In this document: piece after piece, positions 27,653-36,030 of the stretch | How positions within the stretch are numbered: the first letter of the stretch is position 1 | Layout of the letters: the number at the start of each line of letters is the position of its first letter | Origin: Tistlia consotensis USBA 355 | GTDB lineage: Bacteria; Pseudomonadota; Alphaproteobacteria; Kiloniellales; DSM-21159 | Assembly: GCF_900177295.1 (NCBI RefSeq) | Contig: NZ_FWZX01000001.1 | Span: 694,631-758,630 of the forward strand | Direction: 5' to 3' | DNA length: 64,000 nucleotides | Program-made: the position numbers and the translations under genes | The notes under the pieces: generated by a model | What the model saw: only the letters and a program-made list of their open reading frames with translations | What the model was told of the DNA's origin: nothing | Databases searched by the model: none

Positions 27653-28482
27653 TCAGGTAGCGGCGCCGGGCCCGCTTGTCCAGCCGATGCGGCGGGCGAA
27701 GACCACGGCGAAGCCGGCCTGCAGCACCGCGACCCCGAGCAGGGCGAGAGCCGGCAGCGCCAGGGCGATCAGCAGGCGCTGGGACCCGACGTAGGTCAGG
27801 CCGTGGCTGATCCGGCTGACCAGCAGCAGCGCGAGCAGGAAGAGCGCGAGGCCGAGCAGGGCGACCGCCAGGTTGGCCGGCCAGCTGCCGCGCGCGACCG
27901 CCCACAGCGTGGCGCCGCGGCCGGCAGCAAGGGCGCCAGGACGGCCAGCAGCAGGCAGACCGGCAGCCCGGCCAGCAGCAGCCGGCCGAGGAAGGGGCCC
28001 GGCGCGACCGTGCCGAGCAGGAACAGCATCGGATGCCAGTTCGCGAAGGGCAGGCGCAGGACCAGCAGCACGAGGCCGGCCGCCAGCACCGCCGGCAGGC
28101 CGGCCAGCGCGCAGCGCAGCTCGGCCCGGTCGAAGCGGGGCAGCGCCGCGATCGGCTGGCCGGTCAGCAGGCCGCGCGACACGCCGGTCGCGAAGCCGAC
28201 CAGCATCCAGAGGCAGGCGAGATCGCCGGCGAGCAGCAGCAGCGGCCAGAGGAAGACGCTGCCGGGGCGGTCGGCGAGGTAGACGAGGTCGTCGCGGAAC
28301 AGCAGCCACAGCACGCCGAGCAGGTAGGCCGGCAGCCCGACCCACAGCAACCTCGGGGCGCGTCGCAGCAGCAGCAGCAGCAGGACCGCCTGGATCGCCC
28401 GGAGCGGCGCGACGAAGACCAGCGCCCGGCGTTCCAGGTAGCGCTGCCAGTCCAGTTCGGGCACCGCCCCCGATCCCCTCAA
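27653..28482 (-). pseudogene. Membrane-protein gene with an apparent frameshift
   Basis: Reading leftward from a GTG at 28464 (or TTG at 28482) gives several hydrophobic helices (ALVFAPLRAIQAVLLLLLLR is approximate; [48 protein letters not shown]). Near 27925-27945 this frame turns into Arg/Ser-rich junk, while the next frame takes up with [20 protein letters not shown] and two more helices to a TGA at 27653, just before trpF. The span 27653-28464 is 812 nt, one base short of whole codons, so a single-base deletion (or a sequencing error in the GGCCGCGGCGCC stretch) explains it. Intact, it would be about 270 residues with 6-7 membrane helices. Family not recognised. Confidence 0.65.
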
Positions 28483-28579
28483 GCCCGTTGCTCGCCCCCG
28501 GTGGTACCGGGATCCCCTCTCTTCTATCCAGCGCGCGGGAGTCGCGTCCAGCGGACAGCGGCCGGCCGGTCTCGGGCGA

Positions 28580-29425
28580 TCAGGCGGCAGGCGACGGCGC
28601 TCTTGGCGGCGCTCCGACGCAGCGGCCGAGCGCCGCCGCGGCGACCAGCGCCGCGAACATGCCGAGCGCCAGGTTGATCGCCTGTGCGGCGGCGAGGCCG
28701 GGCACCGGCGAGCCGAGCAGGCCCGACAGCGGCAGCACGACGATCATGTTGAACAGGCCGCCGAACAGCACCAGGCCGATCAGGGTCAGCACCAGCGCGA
28801 TCAGCGTGCCGGCATTGCCGGCGCTGGCCGACCAGGCCCGGCCGGGCCCGAAGCCCGGGCCGAGCGCCGCCGCCGGCAGGGCCAGCCAGACGCGGGCGAA
28901 GGGGTAGAGGCAGAGCGCCCCGGCCAGGGCCAGCGCCTGCAGGGCGCCGGCCATCATGCCCATCATGTCGCCGCCGGCCGGCCCGGAGGCGCCGATCCCG
29001 AAGACCAGGCTGAGGAACACGGCGACCGTGACGAAGCCGATCCAGAACAGCAGCAGGTAGCCGAAGTAGCGCCAGTCGGCGCGGCGCCAGACCGGCAGGT
29101 AGCCGTCGACCCGGCCCCACAGCGCCAGCCGGGTCACCGAGACGGCGAGCCAGACGCCGAGGTAGACGCTGACCAGGAAGGCGATCGGCCCGAGGCCGCC
29201 GAACAGCTGGCCGAGGCCCTGGCTCGGCGCTGTGAAGAGATTGACCGTCTGCACCGCGAAGGCGATCAGCAGCGGCGCCAGCAGCAGGCGGCCGATCTCG
29301 GTCTGCTGGCGGCGCAGCAGGCCCAGCGCGTCCTGCATGACCTCGCGATAGCTCAGCCGGGGCTGGCCGCCAGCCGGGCGCGGCGCCACCCGGCTCCAGT
29401 CGATGTCTTCCCCCTTGCCGGCCAT
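28580..29425 (-). CDS. Multi-pass membrane protein of unknown function
   Basis: 281 residues with a hydrophilic N-terminus (about 40 residues, DIDWSRVAPRPAGG) and roughly six membrane helices, including LLLAPLLIAFAVQTVNLF, FLVSVYLGVWLAVSVTRLAL and YLLLFWIGFVTVAVFLSLVF. The ATG at 29425 has a GGAGGGG ribosome site 6 nt upstream. It resembles the YIP1-like or DUF-type integral membrane proteins next to pyrF in other alphaproteobacteria only in general layout; no family is assigned. It may share a function with the broken membrane gene downstream, as both are small multi-helix proteins between pyrF and trpF. Confidence 0.7.
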   Translation of the reverse strand: MAGKGEDIDWSRVAPRPAGGQPRLSYREVMQDALGLLRRQQTEIGRLLLAPLLIAFAVQTVNLFTAPSQGLGQLFGGLGPIAFLVSVYLGVWLAVSVTRLALWGRVDGYLPVWRRADWRYFGYLLLFWIGFVTVAVFLSLVFGIGASGPAGGDMMGMMAGALQALALAGALCLYPFARVWLALPAAALGPGFGPGRAWSASAGNAGTLIALVLTLIGLVLFGGLFNMIVVLPLSGLLGSPVPGLAAAQAINLALGMFAALVAAAALGRCVGAPPRAPSPAA

Positions 29426-29519
29426 CCGAGCCCCTCCGCAGATCCTGCCGCCTCTCATCTGGCGACCGGACGCGTCCTGTTCCAGCACCTTCGGCCCGTG
29501 CTGTCTCTTCCCGGTCCGG

Positions 29520-30275
29520 TCAGGCCAGCTCGCCGGCGATCCGCCGGGCGGCCGCCGCGGGATCCTCGGCGCCGGTGATCGGCCGGCCGATGACCAGCAG
29601 GTCGGCGCCGGCCTCGATCGCCCGGGCCGGCGTCATCACCCGCTTCTGGTCGCCGCTCGCCGACCAGGCCGGCCGGATGCCCGGCACGACGAGCCGGAAG
29701 TCGGCGCCGCAGGCCGCGCGCAGCGGGACGATCTCGCGCGGCGAGCAGACCACGCCGTCGAGACCGCAGTCCTGGGCCAGCCGCGCCAGGCGCAGGACCT
29801 GGCTCTCCGTCGGGCCCTCCTGGCCGACCGCGGCGAGGTCGGCGTCGTCGAGGCTGGTCAGCACCGTCACGGCGATCAGCCAGGGCCGTTCGCACTCCAG
29901 GTCCTCGGACGCCTCGCGCACCGCCTCGACCGCCGCCTTGAGCATCGCCGGCCCGCCCGAGGCGTGGACGTTGACGACGCGCGGCCGCAGGTGCATCGCC
30001 GCGCGCAGGGCGCCGGCCACGGTGTTCGGGATGTCGTGGAACTTGAGGTCGAGGAACAGCGGCTCGCCGCCGACCGCGGCGCGCACGCCGTCCGGGCCCT
30101 GGGCGGTGAACAGCTCTTTGCCGACCTTGAAGCCGCCGACGCTGCCGCGCAGCGTCGCGACCAGCTGGCCGGCCCGCTCCAGCTCCTGGGTGTCGAGGGC
30201 GACGAAGATCCGCTCGGTCGGCGACAGCCCGGTTTCACCGGCCGGGGTCGAGGCCGTGGCGCTGGCCTGGCTCAT
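29520..30275 (-). CDS. pyrF: Orotidine 5'-phosphate decarboxylase
   Basis: 251 residues; converts OMP to UMP in the last step of de novo pyrimidine synthesis. The catalytic DLKFHDIPNT (76-85) with the Lys-Asp pairs, early RIFVALDTQ and the C-terminal phosphate-gripping LVIGRPITGAEDP are all intact. The ATG at 30275 (MSQASAT) is preferred to an upstream ATG at 30314. pyrF-trpF proximity is usual in alphaproteobacteria. Confidence 0.95.
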   Translation of the reverse strand: MSQASATASTPAGETGLSPTERIFVALDTQELERAGQLVATLRGSVGGFKVGKELFTAQGPDGVRAAVGGEPLFLDLKFHDIPNTVAGALRAAMHLRPRVVNVHASGGPAMLKAAVEAVREASEDLECERPWLIAVTVLTSLDDADLAAVGQEGPTESQVLRLARLAQDCGLDGVVCSPREIVPLRAACGADFRLVVPGIRPAWSASGDQKRVMTPARAIEAGADLLVIGRPITGAEDPAAAARRIAGELA

Positions 30276-30416
30276 GGCGTGGACTCCCCTGCGAGATGCC
30301 GAGAGGCAGTACACGAGAGGGGCGCGCCGGGCAATTCCGGAAGCGGGCGAGGCCGGCGACCGGGGACGGCGGCGGGTCGACCGCCCGGTCCCGGCGGACC
30401 GCGCCGTCAGGCCCCC

Positions 30417-31040
30417 CTACCGCGAGGCGCTCTCGCTCTCGGACCTCTCGGCGTTCGCGAGGTCGGAGACTTCGGCCGCTTCGCTGCGGTCGACCGAGAC
30501 GCTCAAGGTGCCGCTGGCCGCCAGGTTGCTGTTCACCGCCATCACCGTGTCCGTGGTCAGCGCCTTGTTGGCCGCCTTGGCGAGCGCCGCCGCAGCCTCC
30601 GTGAGGTCGCCCCGGTTCAGGGCGGCGGCGTAGTCGGCGAGCTGGCCGACCACCGAGTTGGACGACGCGTTCGCAAGCGCCTCCGGCGCGGCGTGCGAGG
30701 CGTTGAGCGAGCCGAGATCGGCCGCCGCGCGGCCCCTGTCGCTGCCGAGACCGTGAGATCCCGCGGCGCCGTGGCCGCTCGCCGCGCCGGCGCCCTGTCC
30801 CGCGCCGTCGCCGTTGGCACCGTTGCCACCGCCGTTACCGCCGCCATTCCCGCCACCGGCACCGCCGCCACCGCCACCGCCACCGCCACCGCCACCGCCA
30901 CCGCCACCGCCACCGCCCGCGGCGAGGACCGTCCCGGCCTTGATGGTCAAGCCCTGCCAATCGAAGTTCAGCGGGGCGAGCACAAGCGCCAGCGCAAGGG
31001 CGCCCGTGGACGCGAGCAACCGGATTCTGCCGTCGCGCAT
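30417..31040 (-). CDS. Exported glycine-rich repeat protein
   Basis: 207 residues with a signal-peptide-like N-terminus (basic MRDGRIR, then STGALALALVLAPL), followed by DWQGLTIKAGTVLAA, a run of about 20 Gly and Gly/Asn repeats (residues 42-75), and a helical Ala/Ser-rich C-terminal half (GQLADYAAALNRGDLTEAAA). A good GGGAGAG ribosome site lies 8 nt before the ATG. The Gly run is encoded by tandem hexamers and so may vary in length. No known domain; the second half could be a structural helix bundle. The frame is preferred over the opposite-strand Pro-rich reading because of the signal peptide and ribosome site. Confidence 0.6.
   Translation of the reverse strand: MRDGRIRLLASTGALALALVLAPLNFDWQGLTIKAGTVLAAGGGGGGGGGGGGGGGGGGGAGGGNGGGNGGGNGANGDGAGQGAGAASGHGAAGSHGLGSDRGRAAADLGSLNASHAAPEALANASSNSVVGQLADYAAALNRGDLTEAAAALAKAANKALTTDTVMAVNSNLAASGTLSVSVDRSEAAEVSDLANAERSESESASR
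30867..30914 (-). repeat. Tandem hexamer repeat, 8 perfect copies of GCCACC (GGTGGC on - strand)
   Basis: Encodes Gly-Gly pairs in the glycine-rich exported protein. More copies with single changes flank it. Such arrays are prone to slipped-strand length change in units of two residues. Confidence 0.85.
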
Positions 31041-31248
31041 GATCGTTCTCTCCCGACTCCTGCCGCCCGCGCCGGCCCGCCATCCGCCTCTCCGGCGGTG
31101 GGTCGGCCACCCCCAGACTCCATCTCCGCGCCGCGAATCGGTCGGCGCCCTGGCGACATTGCGGAGGATTTGCGCCGGCGCCCGCCGATCGCCGGCCGGG
31201 CGCGCGGGAACCGGAACGTGGCTGCCCGGCGGTTCCGCCGGCGGCTTG

Positions 31249-32361
31249 CTAGGCGGCGGCCGGGACCTCGCCCCGCGCCCAGGCCTCGAAGTCGGCGCCG
31301 CCGAGCCCGCCGGTCGCGGCCTCGGCGAGCCGCTCGCCCATCAGGGCGGCGAACTTGAACATGTGGCCGCTGCAGCCGGCGACCGCGACCAGCCGGTCCC
31401 GGGCCAGCGGCAGGAAGCGCTCGCCGTCCGGGCTGAGCGCATAGCGGCAGACCTTGCCGCCGAGCAGGCGGTAGTCGTCGAAGTCGGCGAGCAGCGGACG
31501 GAACGGCTCGAAGACCGCCGCCGGCTCGTCGGCGCCGAGCGGCGCCGCGCCGTCGGGATCGGCCGGCCGGCGCAGCTCGCCGCGGCCGAACTTGAGGCGC
31601 GTGCCGTCGAGCGGCGGCGCGCAGTAGGCCGAGGGGCCCGAGGCCAGGTGGGTCAGGGCCGGCGCCCGCCGCCAGGCCTCGGCGAGGCGGGCCGGCGGCT
31701 CGACGAAGGCGACGATCTGGCGCATCGGCCGCTGTCCGGCAAGCTCGGGCAGCAGCTTGCCGGCCCAGGCGCCGCCGGCGACGACCAGCGCGTCGGCCTG
31801 CTCCCGGCCGCCGTCGGCGAGCTCCAGGCGGCCGGTTCCGGCATCCAGCGCGACGACCCGGCTGTCCGGACGCAGGGCCACGCCCTGGCCGCGCAGCCAG
31901 TCCGCCAGGCCGCCGACGATCCGGTCGGCGAAGAGCACGCCGCCGAGCGGCGAATAGAGCGCCCAGACCCCGCTCTGCCAGCGGAAATAGGGGAAGCGCT
32001 CGGCCAGCGCCGGCCCCTCGACCCGCTCGCAGGGAATGCCCAGCGCCCGGAAGCTGCGCTCGCTCGCCTCCGCGAAGCCGTCTCCGGGCAGGCCGAGCGC
32101 CAGGGCGCCGTTCGGCGCCAGATGGCGGCGGCCGAGCGTATCCCAGAGCCGCTGCCAGGCCTCGAGCGCCGCCGGCACCAGCGCCGCGTAGCCGTCCAGC
32201 GCACCGTAGTGCGGCCGGATCAGCCGGTGCTCGTCGAACGAGGCACCGAGCGGATTCGGTATCGCGCCCTGATCGAGGACCAGGACCTCGTGCCCCCGGC
32301 GCGTCAGAGCCCAGGCTGCCGACAGGCCGACGGCCCCGGCACCGACCACGGCGACTTTCAT
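31249..32361 (-). CDS. FAD-dependent amine oxidase, monomeric sarcosine oxidase-like
   Basis: 370-residue DAO-superfamily flavoenzyme. The N-terminal FAD motif is VAVVGAGAVGLSAAWAL; the segment RLIRPHYG follows as in the MSOX/MTOX group. The Cys in GGKVCRY aligns with the covalent FAD attachment site of monomeric sarcosine oxidase, and VAGCSGHMFKFAALMG is the C-terminal flavin-binding motif. It probably oxidises an N-methyl amino acid or similar amine and makes hydrogen peroxide; the substrate cannot be read from sequence. It stands alone, divergent from hpnI across 228 nt. Confidence 0.85.
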   Translation of the reverse strand: MKVAVVGAGAVGLSAAWALTRRGHEVLVLDQGAIPNPLGASFDEHRLIRPHYGALDGYAALVPAALEAWQRLWDTLGRRHLAPNGALALGLPGDGFAEASERSFRALGIPCERVEGPALAERFPYFRWQSGVWALYSPLGGVLFADRIVGGLADWLRGQGVALRPDSRVVALDAGTGRLELADGGREQADALVVAGGAWAGKLLPELAGQRPMRQIVAFVEPPARLAEAWRRAPALTHLASGPSAYCAPPLDGTRLKFGRGELRRPADPDGAAPLGADEPAAVFEPFRPLLADFDDYRLLGGKVCRYALSPDGERFLPLARDRLVAVAGCSGHMFKFAALMGERLAEAATGGLGGADFEAWARGEVPAAA

Positions 32362-32589
32362 GAACTACCTCCCCGTGAAGTGCAGTGCAGCAAGCTACCC
32401 GCTCCGCCGCGCCGAGGGAATCCTCCGGCGGCCGCGCGCAGGCGGTGCCCCGGAAGGACGCGTCAGGAGGTCGCAGCGCCGTCGGCGGTATGCCGAAGAA
32501 ACCATACAATGCTGTAAGGAGGCGCCCGGCGAGTCGCCGGTGCCTACCGCCGGCCGGGCCGCTGGCCTATAGTGGCGGCCTGCCTGTGG

Positions 32590-33804
32590 ATGACCGGAAT
32601 GGCTCACTACCTGGTGCAACCTCTGGTGATGCTGTCGGTCGGCGCGGCCGTCTGTTCGCTTGCCTACGTGCTGGCGGCGATTGTCTGCGTCCGCCGCTTC
32701 GGGCGCCGCGGCGTCGGCCGCCCCGGCGCCTGCCCGCCGGTCTCGGTCCTGAAGCCGCTCTGCGGGCTGGAGCCGGGCGGCTACGAGAATCTCCGCTCCT
32801 TCTGCTGCCAGGACTATCCGGCCTATCAGGTGCTGTTCGGCGTGCGCGACGCCGACGACCCGGTGATCCCGCTGGTCGAGCGGCTGATCGCCGAGCTGCC
32901 GGAGCGCGACCTGCAGCTGGTCGTCGCCCCCCGGACGATCGGTCCGAACCTGAAGGTCAGCAACCTCGCCAACGTCTATCCGCTGGCGAAGCACGACCTC
33001 CTGGTCATCGCGGACAGCGACATGCACGTCGGTCCCGGCTACCTGGCCGCCGTGGTCGCCGCCTTCGAGGCGCCGCGGGTCGGCGCCGTCACCTGCCTCT
33101 ATCACGCCAGGCCGGCGGGCGGCCTGTGGTCGCGCCTGGCCAGCCTGTCGATCAACGAGTGGTTCCTGCCCTCCGCCCTGGTCGGCGCCGCCCTGTCGCC
33201 GGTGCGCCACTGCTTCGGCGCGACCATGGCGGTGCGCCGCGAGGTGCTGGAGCAGATCGGCGGCTTCCCGCGGCTCGCCCACTACCTGGCCGACGACTTC
33301 TACCTGGGCCATTTCGCCGCCGCCCACGGCCACGAGGTCCGGCTGTCGCGCTACCTCGTCGAGAACGTGGTGCGCGAGCCCAGCTTCGGCGCGCTGTTCA
33401 GCCACGAGCTGCGCTGGTCGCGCACCGTGCGCTCGGTCAAGCCGACCGGCTTCGCCTTGTCCTTCCTGATCTACCCGATCACCCTGGCGCTGCTGGCCGA
33501 CCTGGCCGGCGCCCTGCTGCCGGGACCGCTGCCGGCCGGCCTCTCGCTGGCCCTGCCGGCACTGACCCTGCTGGCGCTGGCACTTCGCCTCGGCCTGCAC
33601 TATGTGGTGCGCAGCGCCCTCGGCATTCCCGGTGTCGGCAGGCCCTGGCTGATCCCGGTCCGGGACCTGCTCGGCTTCGCCGTCTGGGCCGCCGGGCTGT
33701 TCGGACAGGGTGTCGTCTGGAAGGGGCGGGCCTTCTCCGTCGACGGGCACGGCCAGCTGGTCGAGCCCAAGGAAAACACACAAGCGGTGGTCTCCAAGCC
33801 ATGA
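32590..33804 (+). CDS. hpnI: HpnI, hopanoid glycosyltransferase
   Basis: 404-residue membrane-bound family-2 glycosyltransferase resembling ceramide glucosyltransferase. One N-terminal helix, then a GT-A domain with LKPLCGLEPG, DADDP, the metal-binding DSDMHV, a late catalytic Asp in LADDFYLG and the H/QxxRW-type HELRWSRT, then three C-terminal helices. In the known pathway HpnI adds N-acetylglucosamine to bacteriohopanetetrol. The start is uncertain among GTG 32572 and ATGs 32590 and 32599; none has a strong ribosome site. A TACAAT at 32505-32510 may be a -10 element. The stop overlaps hpnJ (ATGA). Confidence 0.93.
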   Translation: MTGMAHYLVQPLVMLSVGAAVCSLAYVLAAIVCVRRFGRRGVGRPGACPPVSVLKPLCGLEPGGYENLRSFCCQDYPAYQVLFGVRDADDPVIPLVERLIAELPERDLQLVVAPRTIGPNLKVSNLANVYPLAKHDLLVIADSDMHVGPGYLAAVVAAFEAPRVGAVTCLYHARPAGGLWSRLASLSINEWFLPSALVGAALSPVRHCFGATMAVRREVLEQIGGFPRLAHYLADDFYLGHFAAAHGHEVRLSRYLVENVVREPSFGALFSHELRWSRTVRSVKPTGFALSFLIYPITLALLADLAGALLPGPLPAGLSLALPALTLLALALRLGLHYVVRSALGIPGVGRPWLIPVRDLLGFAVWAAGLFGQGVVWKGRAFSVDGHGQLVEPKENTQAVVSKP

Positions 33805-35225
33805 TGAAGACGCTGTTCCTCAACCCGCCGTCGTTCGACGGCTTCGACGGCGGCGCCGGCTCGCGCTACCAGGCGCGGCGCGAGGTGCGCTCCTTCTGGT
33901 ACCCGACCTGGCTGGCCCAGCCGGCCGCCCTGGTTCCGGACAGCAAGCTGATCGACGCGCCGGCGCGCGACCTGTCGCTCGAGCAGATCCTGCCCCAGGC
34001 CAAGGACTTCGAGCTGCTGGTGCTGCACACCTCGACGCCGTCCTTCGCCTCGGACGTCAAGGTCGCCGAGGCCTTCAAGAAGGCCAACCCGACCCTGATG
34101 ATCGGCCTGGTCGGCGCCCACGTCGCGGTCTCGCCGGAGCCTTCCGTGCTGGCCTCGGAGGCGATCGACTTCGTCGGCCGCGCCGAGTTCGACTACACGA
34201 TCAAGGAGGTCGCCGAGGGCCGCCCGCTCGCCGAGATCGACGGGCTCAGCTACAAGGTCGACGGCAAGGCGGTGCACAACCCCGAGCGCGCGATCATCCA
34301 CGACATGGACGCGCTGCCCTTCGTCACCGAGGTCTACAAGCGCGACCTGGTGATCGAGGACTACTTCATCGGCTACCTGCAGCACCCCTACCTGTCGCTC
34401 TATACCGGCCGGGGCTGCAAGTCGCGCTGCACCTTCTGCCTCTGGCCGCAGACCATCGGCGGCCACCGCTACCGGACGCGCAGCCCGGAAAGCGTGGTCG
34501 AGGAGATCGCGCTGGCGAAGAAGCTGTTCCCGCAGGTCAAGGAGTTCTTCTTCGACGACGACACCTTCACCGACGACCTGCCGCGCGTCGAGGAGATCGC
34601 CCGCGGGCTCGGCAGGCTGGGCGTCACCTGGTCCTGCAACGCCAAGGCCAACGTGCCCTACGAGACGCTGAAGGTGATGCGCGACAACGGCCTGCGCCTG
34701 CTGCTGGTCGGCTTCGAGAGCGGCAACCAGCAGATCCTGCACAACATCAGGAAGGGCATGCGCCTGGAGTTCGCCCGGCGCTTCAGCGCCGACTGCCGCA
34801 AGCTCGGCATCACGATCCACGGCACCTTCATCATCGGCCTGCCCGGCGAGACGCAGGAGACGATCGAGGAGACGATCCGCTTCGCCAAGGAGATCAACCC
34901 CCACACGATCCAGGTCTCGCTGGCCGCGGCCTATCCGGGGACCGAGCTCTACCGCCAGGCCAAGGAGAACGGCTGGCTGGTCGACGAGGGCCACAGCCTG
35001 ATCAGCGACCACGGCCTGCAGGTCAGCGCGCTGGAGTACCCGCAGCTGTCGCGCCAGGAGATCTTCGACGCGCTCGCCGTCTTCTACAAGCGCTTCTACT
35101 TCCGGCCGCGCAAGATCGCCGAGATCACCGGCGAGATGCTGCGCAGCCGCGAGATGATGGTGCGGCGCCTGCGCGAGGGCGTGGAGTTCTTCCACTTCCT
35201 GCGCGAGCGGGAGAACCAGGCCTGA
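33801..35225 (+). CDS. hpnJ: HpnJ, hopanoid radical SAM protein
   Basis: 474 residues: N-terminal cobalamin-binding-like domain (about 50-150), then a radical-SAM barrel with the cluster motif CKSRCTFC near residue 205 and FFFDDDTF, LLVGFESGN and GTFIIGLPGET. In the known pathway HpnJ contracts the glucosamine of the hopanoid head group to the cyclitol ether. It starts in the hpnI stop (ATGA), and its own stop reads CTGA, in which CTG appears to be the hpnK start. Confidence 0.95.
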   Translation: MMKTLFLNPPSFDGFDGGAGSRYQARREVRSFWYPTWLAQPAALVPDSKLIDAPARDLSLEQILPQAKDFELLVLHTSTPSFASDVKVAEAFKKANPTLMIGLVGAHVAVSPEPSVLASEAIDFVGRAEFDYTIKEVAEGRPLAEIDGLSYKVDGKAVHNPERAIIHDMDALPFVTEVYKRDLVIEDYFIGYLQHPYLSLYTGRGCKSRCTFCLWPQTIGGHRYRTRSPESVVEEIALAKKLFPQVKEFFFDDDTFTDDLPRVEEIARGLGRLGVTWSCNAKANVPYETLKVMRDNGLRLLLVGFESGNQQILHNIRKGMRLEFARRFSADCRKLGITIHGTFIIGLPGETQETIEETIRFAKEINPHTIQVSLAAAYPGTELYRQAKENGWLVDEGHSLISDHGLQVSALEYPQLSRQEIFDALAVFYKRFYFRPRKIAEITGEMLRSREMMVRRLREGVEFFHFLRERENQA

Positions 35226-36010
35226 CGGCGCTGATCGTCACCGCGGACGATTTCGGTCTCAGCGAGGCGGTCAACGAAGCCGTCGAGCGCGGCCATCGCG
35301 ACGGCATCCTGAGCGCCGCGAGCCTGATGGTCGCCGAGCCCGCGGCGGCCGACGCGGTGGCGCGGGCCAGGCGGCTGCCGTCGCTGAGGGTCGGCCTGCA
35401 CGTCGTCGCCGTCGACGGCGCGCCGCTGCTGCCGCCGGAGCAGGTGCCGGCCCTGGTCGGGACGGACGGGCGTTTCCCGACCAACCTGGCGGGCGCCGGC
35501 GTCCGGATCTTCTTCGACCCGGCGGCGCGGCGCCAGCTGAAGGCCGAGGTGCGGGCCCAGTTCGAGGCCTTCGCCGCGACCGGCCTGCCGCTCGACCACG
35601 TCAACGCCCACCACCACTACCACCTGCATCCGACCCTGCTGGCGACGATCCTGGAGGTCGGACGCTCGTTCGGCATGAAGGCCCTGCGGCTGCCCGCCGA
35701 GCCCTCGGGCCCGGTCTTCCTGCGCCCCTGGATCGCCCTGATGCGCCGCCGCCTGCGGCGCGCCGGCCTCGCCCACAACGACTGGCTGCTCGGCCTCTCG
35801 GCGACCGGCCGCATGACCGAGGCGACGACCCTCGAGCTGATCGGCCGGGTGCCGCGGCAGGGCGTCTCTGAGCTCTATTTCCATCCGGTCGCCGAGCGGC
35901 CCGGCAGCGCAGGCGAGCTCGAGCTGCGCGCCCTGACCGCGCCGGCGGTGGCGGCGGCGCTTGCGCGCGCCGGCCTGCAGCCGGCAGGCTTCGCCGAGCT
36001 GGCCGGCTGA
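35222..36010 (+). CDS. hpnK: HpnK, hopanoid N-deacetylase (YdjC fold), CTG start
   Basis: 262-residue YdjC/ChbG-type metal-dependent deacetylase that removes the acetyl group added with GlcNAc by HpnI. Motifs: VTADDFGLS (metal Asp pair), VGLHV, VNAHHHYHLHP (metal His) and YFHPV. The conserved N-terminus TALIVTADDFG begins directly at CTG 35222, and no ATG, GTG or TTG occurs in this frame in the 40 nt before it. The CTG overlaps the hpnJ TGA in the same 4-nt arrangement (CTGA) used elsewhere in the window as ATGA and GTGA, so a CTG start with coupled translation is the best reading. Confidence 0.9.
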   Translation: MTALIVTADDFGLSEAVNEAVERGHRDGILSAASLMVAEPAAADAVARARRLPSLRVGLHVVAVDGAPLLPPEQVPALVGTDGRFPTNLAGAGVRIFFDPAARRQLKAEVRAQFEAFAATGLPLDHVNAHHHYHLHPTLLATILEVGRSFGMKALRLPAEPSGPVFLRPWIALMRRRLRRAGLAHNDWLLGLSATGRMTEATTLELIGRVPRQGVSELYFHPVAERPGSAGELELRALTAPAVAAALARAGLQPAGFAELAG

Positions 36011-36030
36011 GCGGACGCGGGGGCCCGAGC

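Noticed and set aside
30867-30914. Possible CRISPR-like array
   Set aside because: The 6-bp units are contiguous without spacers; it is a coding microsatellite. No CRISPR array or cas gene was found in the window.
30814-32517. 567-residue Pro-rich plus-strand frame
   Set aside because: It begins in the complement of the Gly-coding hexamer array and runs antisense through the flavoenzyme gene.
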